From Pseudomonas anguilliseptica (lineage in GTDB: Bacteria > Pseudomonadota > Gammaproteobacteria > Pseudomonadales > Pseudomonadaceae), in the NCBI RefSeq assembly GCF_900105355.1, contig NZ_FNSC01000001.1, positions 2,666,001 through 2,730,000 of the forward strand: a stretch of 64,000 bases of DNA. The letters run 5' to 3'. The translations under genes were made by a program, and so were the position numbers. Positions 1 to 8,578 of this stretch are shown here, piece by piece. The notes under the pieces are model-generated. The model was not told where the DNA came from. It made no database searches and saw nothing but the letters and a program-made list of their open reading frames with translations. The first letter of the stretch is position 1; each line of letters starts with the position of its first letter.

Positions 1-1
1 G

Positions 2-913
2 GAGCGTCTGGCCCAGGAATCCAAGCAGCAGTCGGCCCATGAAAAGGCCATGAAGGAAGAACTGGAGTGGGTGCGCAAAGGCGCCAAGGCCCGCCAGTCG
101 AAATCCAAGGCGCGCTTGCAGCGCTTCGAGGAAATGCAGTCGCAGGAATTCCAGAAGCGCAGCGAAACCAACGAGATCTATATCCCGGTCGGCCCACGTC
201 TGGGCGACAAGGTCATCGATTTCGTCAACGTCAGCAAGGGCTACGGCGACCGCGCGCTGATCGACAACCTGTCGTTCAGCATGCCCAAGGGCGCTATCGT
301 CGGGGTGATCGGCGGTAACGGTGCCGGTAAGTCGACCCTGTTCCGCATGCTGATGGGCAAGGAGCAGCCGGACTCGGGCAGCATCGAGATCGGTGAAACC
401 GTGCAACTGGCCTGCGTTGACCAGAGCCGCGACGACCTCGACGGCAGTAAGACCGTGTGGGAAGCCGTGTCTGGCGGCTCCGACATGATCAAGATCGGCA
501 ACTATGAAGTGCCGTCGCGTACCTATGTCGGTCGCTTCAACTTCAAGGGTGGCGACCAGCAGAAGTTCGTCAAGGACCTCTCCGGTGGTGAGCGTGGCCG
601 TCTGCACCTGGCGCTGACCCTGAAAGAGGGCGCCAACGTGCTGCTGCTGGACGAACCGTCCAACGACCTCGACGTGGAAACCCTGCGTTCGCTGGAAGAA
701 GCACTGCTCGACTTCCCTGGCGCCGCTATTGTGATCTCTCACGATCGCTGGTTCCTGGATCGCGTGGCGACCCACATCCTGGCGTACGAAGACGACTCGC
801 ATATCGAGTTCTTCGAGGGCAACTACACCGAGTACGAGGCCGACCGTAAGAAGCGCCTCGGCGACGCTGCCGCGCAGCCGCACCGCGTGCGTTACAAGAA
901 GCTGGCGCAGTAA
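2..913 (+). CDS. ettA: Energy-dependent translational throttle protein EttA, C-terminal part (partial)
   Basis: The last 303 residues of EttA, the ABC-F ATPase that binds the ribosomal E site and gates the first steps of elongation according to energy state. The frame is open from base 2, so the start is outside the window; the family is about 555 residues. Visible parts are the charged linker between the ATPase domains (KEELEWVRKG, KARLQRFEE), then the second ABC domain with Walker A GGNGAGKST, signature LSGGERGR, Walker B VLLLDEPSNDLD and the switch histidine in ISHDRW. The segment PSRTYVGRFNFKG resembles EttA rather than the paralogues Uup or YheS. A strong terminator follows, so it ends its transcript here. 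Confidence 0.95.
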   Translation, partial: ERLAQESKQQSAHEKAMKEELEWVRKGAKARQSKSKARLQRFEEMQSQEFQKRSETNEIYIPVGPRLGDKVIDFVNVSKGYGDRALIDNLSFSMPKGAIVGVIGGNGAGKSTLFRMLMGKEQPDSGSIEIGETVQLACVDQSRDDLDGSKTVWEAVSGGSDMIKIGNYEVPSRTYVGRFNFKGGDQQKFVKDLSGGERGRLHLALTLKEGANVLLLDEPSNDLDVETLRSLEEALLDFPGAAIVISHDRWFLDRVATHILAYEDDSHIEFFEGNYTEYEADRKKRLGDAAAQPHRVRYKKLAQ

Positions 914-925
914 GCCGCGCTGCAA

Positions 926-958
926 TAAAAAACGGAGCCGCAAGGCTCCGTTTTTTAT
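926..958 (+). terminator. Intrinsic terminator of ettA
   Basis: A perfect 7-bp GC-rich stem (CGGAGCC / GGCTCCG) with a GCAA tetraloop, flanked by an A-run and followed by TTTTTT. The A-run on the other side makes it potentially bidirectional. Confidence 0.9.
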
Positions 959-1098
959 TGGCGCTGTATTGAGGGGGCCTTAATAGCCCGTGGCCCTCGT
1001 CTGATAAATGAAGAAAAGTTACAGAATTACTGACGGGCATCAGTGTAAAAAGCCCTGCAAGAACCACACTTACAGCTGAGCCTTCGAGGACTATCGGT

Positions 1099-1431
1099 AT
1101 GTCTGTCTTTGACCCCCACACCGCTCTCTATAGCCTGCTGAACGAATATAGCGCGCGTGCCCACGCGATTCGCCAGGATCTGGCGCGCAGCCACTCGCCG
1201 GATTTCGCCGAGCAGGCTCTGCAGCGGCAGAACGATGAAGTGCTTGAAGCCCTGCTGGCCGAAGCTGAGAGCGGCATGCGCCAGGTTGGCCTGGCCAAAC
1301 TGCGCCTGGCTGAGGGTTGCTACGGTGTGTGCCTGCGCTGTGGTGAAACCATCAGTCCGGGGCGCCTGCAGGCCATGCCTGCTGCCGAATATTGCCTGAC
1401 CTGTGCCGGTATGCAGGATCAGGCCAACTGA
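1099..1431 (+). CDS. TraR/DksA-family C4 zinc-finger protein
   Basis: A 110-residue protein with an alpha-helical N-terminal half and a C-terminal four-cysteine zinc finger, CLRCG...CLTC, the arrangement found in DksA/TraR proteins. These bind in the secondary channel of RNA polymerase and modulate initiation. It is shorter than DksA proper (about 150 residues) and the tip of the coiled coil lacks an obvious DxxDxA motif, so DksA-like regulation cannot be assumed. Start ATG at 1099 is preceded by a GAGGA ribosome-binding site. The Lon-like protease gene follows 120 bp downstream on the same strand, the same pairing I recall as PA4577-PA4576 in P. aeruginosa. Confidence 0.8.
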   Translation: MSVFDPHTALYSLLNEYSARAHAIRQDLARSHSPDFAEQALQRQNDEVLEALLAEAESGMRQVGLAKLRLAEGCYGVCLRCGETISPGRLQAMPAAEYCLTCAGMQDQAN

Positions 1432-1552
1432 CCCTAGGTGTTGCGCTCGCCTGCTGGCGCCTTAAAGGAGAGGCGCGCGATTGAGCTTATGGCTTGTGGA
1501 TGCGGGCCGATGCGGCCATGATTTCCACCAGGCCCCCGTCCAAGGATTTCCA

Positions 1553-4009
1553 ATGCCAGACTCCGTCGCAGCCCATTTGCGGTTGGCTCCTGAAGCACTT
1601 ACCCGTCCCTTTTCCCCTGAGCAGTTCAACTTCACCAATACCGAAGACCTGGAGCCCTTCCGTGGTGTATTGGGCCAGGAGCGCGCCGTCGAGGCGCTGC
1701 AGTTCGGCGTGGCGATGCCGCGCCCCGGTTACAACGTGTTTGTCATGGGCGAGCCCGGTACCGGCCGCTTCTCCTTCGTCAAACGCTACCTCAAGGCTGA
1801 AGCCAAGCGCCTGGAGACCCCGGCTGACCGGGTTTACGTCAACCATTTCGATGAGCCGCGTGAGCCGCGTGCGCTAGAGCTGCCGTCTGGCACCGCCGGC
1901 GAGTTTCTCGCCGATATCAACGGCCTGATCGACAACCTGCTGGCGACCTTCCCAGCGGTGTTCGAACACCCCTCATTTCAGCAGAAGAAAAACGCCATCG
2001 ACCGTGCCTTCAACAAGCGCTACGACCAGGCGCTGGACGTGATCGAGCGGCTGTCGCTGGAAAAGAGCGTGGCTCTGTACCGCGACAGCAGCAACATTGC
2101 CTTCACCCCGATGCTTGAGGGCAAGGCACTGGATGAGGCCGAGTTTGCCCAGCTGCCGGAAGCCGAGCGTGAGCGCTTCCATGCCGATATCGCTGCGCTG
2201 GAAGAGCGCCTCAACGAGGAGCTGGCCAGCCTGCCGCAGTGGAAGCGCGAGTCGAGCAACCTGCTGCGTCAGCTCAACGAGGAAACCATCACCATCGCCC
2301 TGCAGCCGCTGCTTGCGCCGCTGTCGGAGAAGTACGCCGAGAACGCAGGCGTCTGTGCTTACTTGCAGGCGGTACAGGTCAACCTGCTGAAGACCGTGGT
2401 TGACCAGCTGGTTGAAGTGGAAAAGGCCGACGCGCAAACCCGCAAGCTGCTCGAAGAGCAGTACTGCCCGAGCCTGGTGGTCGGTCATCACGCCCAGGGC
2501 GGCGCGCCCGTGGTGTTTGAGCCGCCCCCGACCTACGACAACCTGTTCGGCCGTATCGAATACAACACCGATCAGGGTGCGCTCTACACCAGCTACCGCC
2601 AGCTGCGTCCCGGTGCGCTGCATCGCGCCAATGGCGGCTTCCTGATTCTGGAAGCCGAGAAGATGCTCGGTGAACCGTTTGTCTGGGATGCGCTCAAACG
2701 TGCCCTGCAATCGCGTCAGCTGAAGATGGAGTCGCCACTCGGTGATCTCGGTCGCATTGCCACCGTGACCCTGACCCCGCAGATGATTCCGCTGCACCTC
2801 AAGGTGGTGATCATCGGCTCGCGCCAGCTGTATTACACGCTGCAGGACCTCGATCCGGACTTCCAGGAGATGTTCCGCGTCCTGGTCGATTTCGATGAAG
2901 ACATTCCGCTGGCCGATGACAGCCTTGAGCAGTTCGCCCAGCTGATGAAAACCCGCACCTCGGAAGAGGGCATGGCACCACTGACGGCGGCGGTGGCGCG
3001 GGTTGCGACCTACAGCGCGCGCCTGGCCGAGCACCAGGGGCGCTTGTCGGCGCGTATCGGCGATCTGTTTCAGCTGGTCAGCGAAGCCGACTTTATCCGC
3101 AGCCTGGCCGGGGATGAAGTCACCGACGCCGGACATATCGAGCGTGCACTGAAGGCCAAGGCCACCCGTACGGGCCGTGTTTCGGCGCGGATCATCGACG
3201 ATATGCTGGCCGGGATCATCCTGATCGACACCGCTGGTGCAGCCGTGGGCAAGTGCAACGGCCTGACCGTATTGGAAGTCGGCGACTCGGCCTTCGGTGT
3301 GCCGGCGCGGATTTCCGCCACGGTCTATCCGGGCGGCAGCGGGATTGTCGATATCGAGCGTGAGGTTAACCTCGGTCAGCCGATCCACTCCAAAGGTGTG
3401 ATGATCCTCACCGGTTACCTGGGCAGTCGATATGCTCAGGAATTCCCTCTGGAAATCTCCGCGAGCATCGCCCTGGAACAGTCCTACGGTTATGTCGACG
3501 GTGACAGCGCCTCCCTCGGTGAGGTCTGCACATTGATCTCGGCCCTGTCGCGGACACCGCTCAAGCAGTGTTTCGCTATTACCGGCTCGATCAACCAGTT
3601 TGGTGAAGTGCAGGCGGTGGGCGGAGTCAACGAGAAGATCGAAGGTTTCTTCCGCCTCTGTGAGGCCCGCGGCCTGACTGGCGAGCAGGGCGCGATCATT
3701 CCGCACTCCAATGTCACTACCCTGATGCTGGATGAGCGGGTGCTGCAGGCGGTGCGTGCCGGACAGTTTCATATCTACGCGGTGCGCCAGGTCGATGAGG
3801 CGCTGAGCCTGCTGGTCGGTGCGGATGCCGGTTCGCCCAATGAACAGGGGCAATTCCCGGCGGGAAGCGTCAATGCGCGGGTGGTTGAGCGCCTGCGCGA
3901 TATTGCCGCCACGGGCATGGAAGACGACAAGGAGGAGCCGAAGAAGGAAGAGCCGGCTGTTGCGGCCAAGGAGAAGAAGCCGCGGGCGAAAAAACCTGCG
4001 GCTGAATGA
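1553..4009 (+). CDS. LonB-like ATP-dependent protease (AAA+ with Lon catalytic domain)
   Basis: An 818-residue Lon-related protease. The N-terminal part carries a Walker A-like segment (GEPGTGRFSFVK; an R replaces the usual K at that point) after the family's LEPFRGVLGQERAVEAL motif, a long helical insertion, then a second ATPase part. The Lon protease domain follows, with the catalytic Ser in GDSASLGE and the Lys in GGVNEKIEGFF. The tail is rich in Lys and Glu (KEEPKKEEP, KKPRAKKP). An in-frame TTG at 1481 would add 24 residues, but ATG 1553 begins the segment typical of the family. P. aeruginosa has several such proteins; by position this corresponds to PA4576 as I remember it, not to AsrA (PA0779), so no symbol is given. 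Confidence 0.85.
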   Translation: MPDSVAAHLRLAPEALTRPFSPEQFNFTNTEDLEPFRGVLGQERAVEALQFGVAMPRPGYNVFVMGEPGTGRFSFVKRYLKAEAKRLETPADRVYVNHFDEPREPRALELPSGTAGEFLADINGLIDNLLATFPAVFEHPSFQQKKNAIDRAFNKRYDQALDVIERLSLEKSVALYRDSSNIAFTPMLEGKALDEAEFAQLPEAERERFHADIAALEERLNEELASLPQWKRESSNLLRQLNEETITIALQPLLAPLSEKYAENAGVCAYLQAVQVNLLKTVVDQLVEVEKADAQTRKLLEEQYCPSLVVGHHAQGGAPVVFEPPPTYDNLFGRIEYNTDQGALYTSYRQLRPGALHRANGGFLILEAEKMLGEPFVWDALKRALQSRQLKMESPLGDLGRIATVTLTPQMIPLHLKVVIIGSRQLYYTLQDLDPDFQEMFRVLVDFDEDIPLADDSLEQFAQLMKTRTSEEGMAPLTAAVARVATYSARLAEHQGRLSARIGDLFQLVSEADFIRSLAGDEVTDAGHIERALKAKATRTGRVSARIIDDMLAGIILIDTAGAAVGKCNGLTVLEVGDSAFGVPARISATVYPGGSGIVDIEREVNLGQPIHSKGVMILTGYLGSRYAQEFPLEISASIALEQSYGYVDGDSASLGEVCTLISALSRTPLKQCFAITGSINQFGEVQAVGGVNEKIEGFFRLCEARGLTGEQGAIIPHSNVTTLMLDERVLQAVRAGQFHIYAVRQVDEALSLLVGADAGSPNEQGQFPAGSVNARVVERLRDIAATGMEDDKEEPKKEEPAVAAKEKKPRAKKPAAE

Positions 4010-4113
4010 CCGCTCGGCTGCGTCAATTCGCCCGGTGGCTGGTCAGTCACTGAGCGAATTGCCGCGCCAGCCCGTGCGCCTGGCTCGGGCCGGCTTTTCC
4101 TCACTTCATCCAC

Positions 4114-4144
4114 ACAGTTATCCACAACAAGCGGGGATAACTGT
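4114..4144. repeat. Inverted repeat carrying a DnaA-box sequence (copy 1)
   Basis: Arms ACAGTTATCC and GGATAACTGT, perfect over 10 bp and separated by 11 bp. The left arm runs into the consensus DnaA box TTATCCACA (4118-4126). The same GTTATCC-N11-GGATAAC design recurs at 4633-4659, on the other side of the small gene at 4208-4547. Just upstream, 4024-4061 holds another inverted repeat (CAATTCGC / GCGAATTG, 22-bp loop) without a T-run. Confidence 0.7.
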
Positions 4145-4207
4145 TGGCTTCCCACTGGCGGTTGCGCGGGTGTAGGCTGAAGGCCTGCTCCTGAGAGGGT
4201 CGTCGCC

Positions 4208-4547
4208 ATGTCGCGCAGCCTCAATCTCACTCGCCACTGTCTGGGCCTGGATACTCGTATCGAATGCGTGGTGTTGCCGCTGGCCGGTAACAATGGCCTC
4301 TGGACACTGATCTGCGCCGCCGGCATGGCCGGTGCGCAGCCTTCCACAATCAAGGCGCAGGGCCCATTTCACGGGGCTTTCGCCGCCGAAAGCATCCTCA
4401 CGGATATTGCCGAAAATCTGCAGGGTATGGGCTATGAGCAATCTGCCGACGTGCCGATCTGGCGCGCATATCCAGGCCGAGCTGCGCCGTTTGAACGGTG
4501 AGCGTGGCCACCATCTGGGGGATTGCCAGTTTCAGCCGGAAACCTGA
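4208..4547 (+). pseudogene. Conserved small hypothetical protein, interrupted by a +1 frameshift
   Basis: Frame 1 from ATG 4208 (RBS GAGAGG) runs MSRSLNLTRHCLGLD... to PIWR near 4470 and would stop at 4501 after an unrelated tail (AYPGRAAPFER). Frame 3 continues with HIQAELRRLNGERGHHLG and ends at 4547. Dropping one base in the GCGCGC run at about 4467-4473 joins them into a 112-residue protein. The position between the Lon-like gene and the UPF0114 gene matches P. aeruginosa PA4575 as I recall it. Function is unknown. The shift could be a real mutation or a sequence error; the length of 340 bases is 3n+1, consistent with a single extra base. Confidence 0.55.
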
Positions 4548-4632
4548 GTGGGCAATTGCCGAGTATTTGACCAGGTGTCGCAAACCCTGCAGAGGGCTGG
4601 CTTGCAGCCATTGATCCTGAGCCTGCCCACAA

Positions 4633-4659
4633 GGTTATCCACAGTTGTGGGGGATAACC
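4633..4659. repeat. Inverted repeat carrying a DnaA-box sequence (copy 2)
   Basis: Arms GGTTATCC and GGATAACC with an 11-bp spacer, the same geometry as at 4114-4144. The left arm continues into TTATCCACA (4635-4643), a perfect DnaA box, and the spacer itself contains CCACA/TGTGG. It lies about 30-90 bp upstream of the promoter proposed for the next gene. Confidence 0.7.
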
Positions 4660-4689
4660 GCAGCGGTCATCGATTGCCGTGCGCCAGGG

Positions 4690-4717
4690 TTGTCTGGGCG
4701 ATGGCGCTGGGTATACT
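4690..4717 (+). promoter_or_regulatory. Probable sigma-70 promoter for the UPF0114 gene
   Basis: -35 TTGTCT (4690-4695) and -10 TATACT (4712-4717) with a 16-bp spacer, 33 bp before the start codon at 4751. Confidence 0.5.
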
Positions 4718-4750
4718 GCGCCGGCAGTCTTGAACCCTGAGTGAACCCTT

Positions 4751-5248
4751 ATGGAACGCTTTATCGAAAATGCCATGTATGCCTCGCGCTGGCTGCTGGC
4801 GCCGATCTATTTCGGTCTGTCGCTGGCCCTGCTGGCGCTGGCGCTGAAGTTCTTTCAGGAAGTCTTCCATATCCTGCCGAACGTCTTTGCCATGGCCGAG
4901 GCGGATCTGATCCTGGTGCTACTGTCGCTGATCGACATGGCGCTGGTCGGCGGCCTGCTGGTGATGGCGATGATTTCCGGTTACGAGAACTTCGTATCTC
5001 AACTGGATATCAAGGAGGGCACCGAGAAGCTCAGCTGGCTGGGCAAGATGGACTCCAGCTCGCTGAAGATGAAAGTGGCGGCCTCTATCGTAGCGATCTC
5101 CTCGATTCATCTGCTCAAAGTATTTATGAATGCGCAGAACATCGACCCCGTGCACCTCAAATGGTATGTGATCATTCATATGGCGTTTGTGGTTTCGGCT
5201 TTCGCCATGGGCTACCTGGATAAACTGACCAAACACGAATCGAGCTGA
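4751..5248 (+). CDS. UPF0114 / YqhA-family inner-membrane protein
   Basis: A 165-residue protein of the UPF0114 (TIGR00645, YqhA) family. It begins with the family's [20 protein letters not shown] and shows three to four hydrophobic segments (about residues 13-36, 52-76, 109-126 and 136-155), including [17 protein letters not shown]. The loop [10 protein letters not shown] and the DKLTK tail are also family features. No biochemical role is established for the family. ATG 4751 lies behind its own promoter and the gene is followed by a hairpin, so it looks monocistronic. Confidence 0.85.
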   Translation: MERFIENAMYASRWLLAPIYFGLSLALLALALKFFQEVFHILPNVFAMAEADLILVLLSLIDMALVGGLLVMAMISGYENFVSQLDIKEGTEKLSWLGKMDSSSLKMKVAASIVAISSIHLLKVFMNAQNIDPVHLKWYVIIHMAFVVSAFAMGYLDKLTKHESS

Positions 5249-5269
5249 TCCGCTCCTCTGGTGTTCTCG

Positions 5270-5310
5270 CCGCCCGGCCGTTGCAAAACGGACGGGCGGT
5301 TTGCTTTGTG
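5270..5310 (+). terminator. Hairpin downstream of the UPF0114 gene
   Basis: A 13-bp stem with one mismatch (CCGCCCGGCCGTT / AACGGACGGGCGG) around a GCAA loop, followed by TTTGCTTTG. The T-run is interrupted, so termination may be partial. Confidence 0.6.
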
Positions 5311-5389
5311 CCTTGTGCTTTTGCTGTGTTGTACAAAAATTGTGTTTGTATAGGTTTTTGTATAAATTTGCTTGCCCGAGGATATCGCC

Positions 5390-5695
5390 ATGAACCTGCA
5401 AGACCTGTCGCTGCACGCCCACGCCGGGCATATCGATGCGCTTAACCTGATCTCCATCGAGGGTGGCATCTACTTGCTGGAGGCGCACATGGACGGCCGT
5501 GCCCATCCGCTCAATGATGGCCATGGCAAGACCCTGCACCTGCGCTCGGTCGAGCATGCACGCGACCTGCTGCATGACTTGCCGCGCATACCGTTCCACC
5601 TGGTGCATGCGGTTGTGCATGACGAAATGTGCGGCCTGCAGGATGGCACTCAGGACACTTTGCGCGTGCCCATTTCCTTCAATTCTTCCTGGTAA
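5390..5695 (+). CDS. DUF6482-family small protein
   Basis: A 101-residue protein that I place in the DUF6482 family seen in Pseudomonas: MNLQDLSLHAHAGHID, then IEGGIYLLEA and LRSVEHARDLLHDLP. Function is unknown; it looks cytosolic, with no signal peptide. ATG 5390 is chosen over an in-frame start at 5372 because GAGGA lies 8 bp before it. The upstream 60 bp are strikingly AT-rich (TTGTGT at 5340, TATAAA at 5361) and probably contain the promoter, but the 15-bp spacing is short. The photolyase gene starts 11 bp after its stop. Confidence 0.6.
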   Translation: MNLQDLSLHAHAGHIDALNLISIEGGIYLLEAHMDGRAHPLNDGHGKTLHLRSVEHARDLLHDLPRIPFHLVHAVVHDEMCGLQDGTQDTLRVPISFNSSW

Positions 5696-5706
5696 CGACC
5701 CCACCT

Positions 5707-7242
5707 ATGGCTACTCGCCGGCTTGCCCTGGTACTGGGGGATCAGCTGTCTTTCGATCTACCCAGTCTGCAGGCACTGGATCCGCTACTGGATGCTGTAC
5801 TGCTGGCTGAAGTGGCGGCGGAAACCGATTATGTGCCGCATCATCCGCAGAAAATCGCGCTGATCTTCAGTGCCATGCGTCACTTTGCCGAGGCACTGCG
5901 TGAGCGCGGTTGGTGCGTGCATTACGTCAAGCTGGATGATGCGCAGAACAGCGGCTCGCTGCCGGGTGAGTTGCAGCGCTGGGCTGGGCTGTTGCAGGCA
6001 ACCGAGGTGCACGTCACTGAATGCGGCGAGTGGCGGCTGGAGCAGGCTCTGCAGGCTTGCGGCTTGCCGATCACCTGGCACGCCGATAGCCGCTTTATCT
6101 GTGCTCGTGATGAGTTCGCCCGTTGGGCCGAAGGGCGCAAGCAACTGCGCATGGAGTTCTTCTATCGCGAGATGCGCCGCAAGACTGGCTTATTGATCAA
6201 TGGCGACGGCACTCCGGTGGGCGGGGCGTGGAACTTCGATGCGGAAAACCGCAAGGCGCTGCCCAAACAGATCAAGGCGCCGATGACCGCGCGTTTCCCG
6301 GCGGACGCCATTACCCGGGACGTGCTGAAGCAGGTGGCCGAGCGTTTCAGTCACCGTTACGACAGCCTGGGGTCTTTCGATTACCCGGTGACCCATGCCG
6401 AGGCCGAGGCACTGTGGCAGCACTTTCTCGATTTCGCCTTACCGGCTTTTGGCGATTATCAGGACGCCATGGCGGTCGGTGAGCCGTTTCTGTTCCATGC
6501 GCGGATAAGCGCGGCGCTGAATATCGGCCTGCTGGATGTGCGCCGACTGTGTGCGGATGTCGAGGCGGCATACTGGTGCGGTCAGGTGCCGCTGAACGCC
6601 GCGGAGGGCTTTATTCGTCAGCTGATCGGCTGGCGCGAATACGTGCGCGGCATCTACTGGATGCACATGCCGGAGTACGCCGAGCGCAATGCCTTCGGCA
6701 ACACTCGGCTGCTACCGGAGTTCTACTGGACCGGAAAAACCCGCATGAAATGCATGAGCCAGGCCATCGGTCAGACGCTGGAGCATGCCTATGCCCACCA
6801 TATTCAGCGGCTGATGGTCACCGGCAACTTCGCCCTGCTGGCCGGCATTACACCCAGCCAGGTCTGCGACTGGTACCTGGCCGTGTATATGGATGCCTTC
6901 GACTGGGTCGAGCTGCCCAACACCCTGGGCATGGTCATGCACGCCGATGGCGGTTATCTGAGCTCCAAGCCCTATTGCGCCAGTGGCCAGTACATCAAAC
7001 GCATGTCCAACTACTGCGGCGACTGCACCTACAAGGTCAGCGAAAGCGTCGGTGAGCAGGCCTGCCCGTTCAACGCGCTGTATTGGCATTTCCTTATGCG
7101 CCACCGCCAGCAGCTGTCGGGTAACCACCGGTTGGGCATGATCTACCGTGGCCTGGACAAGATGAGCGAGGTCAAACAGCAGGGGTTGTGGGTGCGCGGT
7201 GAGCAGCTATTGGCGCGGCTGGATGCCGGTGAGCTGCTATGA
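5707..7242 (+). CDS. FeS-containing cryptochrome/photolyase-family protein (prokaryotic 6-4 photolyase type)
   Basis: A 511-residue member of the iron-sulfur bacterial cryptochrome/photolyase group, whose characterised member PhrB repairs (6-4) photoproducts using FAD and light. The N-terminal Rossmann domain starts [16 protein letters not shown]. The FAD-binding part includes [11 protein letters not shown] and [15 protein letters not shown]. The cysteines expected to hold the [4Fe-4S] cluster are visible in [14 protein letters not shown] and [14 protein letters not shown] 5707 follows the previous stop by 11 bp and begins the conserved region; an upstream in-frame start at 5629 would overlap the previous gene. 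It is translationally coupled (ATGA) to a DUF2256 gene. Confidence 0.9.
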   Translation: MATRRLALVLGDQLSFDLPSLQALDPLLDAVLLAEVAAETDYVPHHPQKIALIFSAMRHFAEALRERGWCVHYVKLDDAQNSGSLPGELQRWAGLLQATEVHVTECGEWRLEQALQACGLPITWHADSRFICARDEFARWAEGRKQLRMEFFYREMRRKTGLLINGDGTPVGGAWNFDAENRKALPKQIKAPMTARFPADAITRDVLKQVAERFSHRYDSLGSFDYPVTHAEAEALWQHFLDFALPAFGDYQDAMAVGEPFLFHARISAALNIGLLDVRRLCADVEAAYWCGQVPLNAAEGFIRQLIGWREYVRGIYWMHMPEYAERNAFGNTRLLPEFYWTGKTRMKCMSQAIGQTLEHAYAHHIQRLMVTGNFALLAGITPSQVCDWYLAVYMDAFDWVELPNTLGMVMHADGGYLSSKPYCASGQYIKRMSNYCGDCTYKVSESVGEQACPFNALYWHFLMRHRQQLSGNHRLGMIYRGLDKMSEVKQQGLWVRGEQLLARLDAGELL

Positions 7243-7385
7243 AAAAGGCCGAGTTGCCGGTCAAGACCTGTTTGGTGTGCGGGCTGCCCTTCACCTGGCG
7301 CAAGAAGTGGGCGCGCTGCTGGGATGAGGTGAAGTATTGCTCCGAGCGTTGTCGGCGCAATCGCCAGGGCGCGGCGGGCGGGTAG
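7239..7385 (+). CDS. DUF2256 zinc-finger-like small protein
   Basis: A 48-residue protein, [18 protein letters not shown], then [23 protein letters not shown]. The pattern CxxC...CW..V.YCS..C is diagnostic of DUF2256 and looks like a compact metal-binding knuckle. The ATG overlaps the photolyase stop (ATGA), so the two are co-translated. DUF2256 genes are often next to this photolyase class, which suggests a role in cofactor assembly or function, but none is proven. Confidence 0.8.
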   Translation: MKKAELPVKTCLVCGLPFTWRKKWARCWDEVKYCSERCRRNRQGAAGG

Positions 7386-7446
7386 GGCGGGCTGGCGGTT
7401 TGTGCTAGGCTGGCCGACCTTTTTTAGCCCCTAGCGGAGCAGTGCT

Positions 7447-8064
7447 ATGTCCGAACTCAATCTCTCGACTGACGAAACTCGCGTCAGCTACGGCATCGGC
7501 CGTCAACTGGGTGGTCAGCTGCGCGACAACCCACCGCCGGGCGTGAGCCTGGACGCCATCCTGGCGGGCCTGACCGACGCCTTCAGCGGCCAGCCAAGCC
7601 GCGTTAGCGAAGCCGAGCTGTCGGCCAGCTTCAAGGTCATCCGCGACATCATGCAAGCCGAAGCAGCCGCCAAGGCTGAAGCCGCTGCGGGTGCTGGTCT
7701 GGCCTTCCTGGCTGAGAACGCCAAGCGTGACGGCATCACCGTGCTGGCTTCCGGCCTGCAGTACGAAGTGCTGACCGCAGGCGAAGGCGCCAAACCTTCC
7801 CATGAAGACAGCGTGCGTACTCATTACCACGGCACCCTGATCGACGGCACCGTGTTCGACAGCTCCTACGAGCGTGGTCAGCCCGCTGAGTTTCCGGTTG
7901 GCGGCGTGATCGCCGGCTGGACCGAAGCCCTGCAACTGATGAACGCCGGCAGCAAATGGCGTCTGTATGTACCGAGCGAGCTGGCTTACGGCGAGCAAGG
8001 CGTGGGCAGCATCCCGCCGCGCAGCGTGCTGGTATTTGACGTGGAGCTGCTGGACGTTCTCTAA
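7447..8064 (+). CDS. fklB: FKBP-type peptidyl-prolyl cis-trans isomerase, FklB type
   Basis: A 205-residue FKBP22-like isomerase. Residues 1-85 form the helical dimerisation part (DETRVSYGIGRQLGGQL). A long Ala/Lys/Glu-rich helix follows, then the FKBP domain with VRTHYHGTLIDGTVFDSSYERG, FPVGGVIAGWTEAL and IPPRSVLVFDVELLDV. No signal peptide, so cytosolic. ATG 7447 follows GGAGC. It corresponds to PA4572 by position; the cytochrome c gene that I recall between it and the 75-residue gene in P. aeruginosa is absent here. Confidence 0.88.
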   Translation: MSELNLSTDETRVSYGIGRQLGGQLRDNPPPGVSLDAILAGLTDAFSGQPSRVSEAELSASFKVIRDIMQAEAAAKAEAAAGAGLAFLAENAKRDGITVLASGLQYEVLTAGEGAKPSHEDSVRTHYHGTLIDGTVFDSSYERGQPAEFPVGGVIAGWTEALQLMNAGSKWRLYVPSELAYGEQGVGSIPPRSVLVFDVELLDVL

Positions 8065-8082
8065 GAGATTGCTCCACGATCT

Positions 8083-8190
8083 GCTGCGCGTCGGCCCTAC
8101 TGCGTTCAAAGCAGGCTCGGAATGCTCATGTACAACAGTACACTCCGCTTCTTTGCCGTTTTGACCAGCCGGAGGCTGTTACTAACGTAG
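8083..8190. repeat. Probable Pseudomonas intergenic palindromic repeat
   Basis: The stretch around GCTCGGAATGCTCATGTAC, with GTAC-AACA-GTAC hairpin and flanking CGGA/TCCG, matches a dispersed intergenic repeat I recall from Pseudomonas genomes. No open frame with coding character is present. The assignment is from memory and one copy only is seen in the window. Confidence 0.35.
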
Positions 8191-8240
8191 CGCCTTGTAG
8201 GACTCTAGCTCGCGAGATCTTTAGTCTCTGAGGCTTTCTA

Positions 8241-8306
8241 TCGCGGGCATGGCCCGCTCCTACGCCAGCGACGCTGGAATCTTGTAGGAGCGGGCCATGC
8301 CCGCGA
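8241..8306. repeat. REP pair (inverted)
   Basis: Two near-perfect copies of a 23-bp REP-type sequence in opposite orientation: TCGCGGGCATGGCCCGCTCC-TAC (8241-8263) and its complement at 8284-8306, separated by 20 bp. Each copy is itself partly palindromic (GCGGGC-AT-GGCCCGC). This is typical of Pseudomonas REP doublets between genes; it may stabilise the 3' end of the fklB mRNA. Confidence 0.8.
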
Positions 8307-8325
8307 TGCATTTAAGCTCGGACCG

Positions 8326-8553
8326 TCAGGGGCGCAATGCCCGGGCGTAGCAATAGAGAAATAGATTACGCACCAACTCCTTGAGCACCAGCGGCTCGCT
8401 TGAGTTCAGTTCGTGCAAATCCAGATCCCCCTGATCACGCAGTTCATCCAGCGCATCTTCCTTAAGCAGGGCACAGACTTCGCCGGTATTGCGATTGAGA
8501 ATGCGTAGATACGGCTGCGGGCGGTCCAGCCAGGCATCGATCAGATAGGTCAT
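8326..8553 (-). CDS. Conserved 75-residue hypothetical protein (PA4570-like by position)
   Basis: A 75-residue acidic protein, MTYLIDAWLDRPQPYLRIL, then NRNTGEVCALLKEDALDEL and an Arg-ending tail. No membrane segment, signal peptide or known domain is recognised. It lies between fklB and ispB, the position of PA4570 in P. aeruginosa as I recall. The AT-rich upstream region contains a Fur-like palindrome, so iron-dependent expression is an inference. Confidence 0.65.
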   Translation of the reverse strand: MTYLIDAWLDRPQPYLRILNRNTGEVCALLKEDALDELRDQGDLDLHELNSSEPLVLKELVRNLFLYCYARALRP

Positions 8554-8578
8554 GACTCATCTCCCTTTTAAGTGGTCA

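Noticed and set aside
1973..3853. Long minus-strand open frame (626 codons) opposite the Lon-like gene
   Set aside because: It mirrors high-GC codon structure of a clearly coding plus-strand gene, and its translation shows no domain or plausible start context.
1553..4009. Naming the Lon-like protease asrA
   Set aside because: AsrA is PA0779; the gene neighbourhood here corresponds to PA4576, a different Lon-like protein as I recall it.
4114..4659. Chromosomal replication origin
   Set aside because: Only two DnaA boxes, no AT-rich unwinding region and no dnaA, dnaN, rpmH or gidA nearby.
8065..8325. CRISPR-like or small-RNA locus in the repeat-rich gap after fklB
   Set aside because: Repeats are an inverted REP pair and one degenerate palindrome, not regularly spaced direct repeats, and no promoter-terminator pair for an sRNA is seen.
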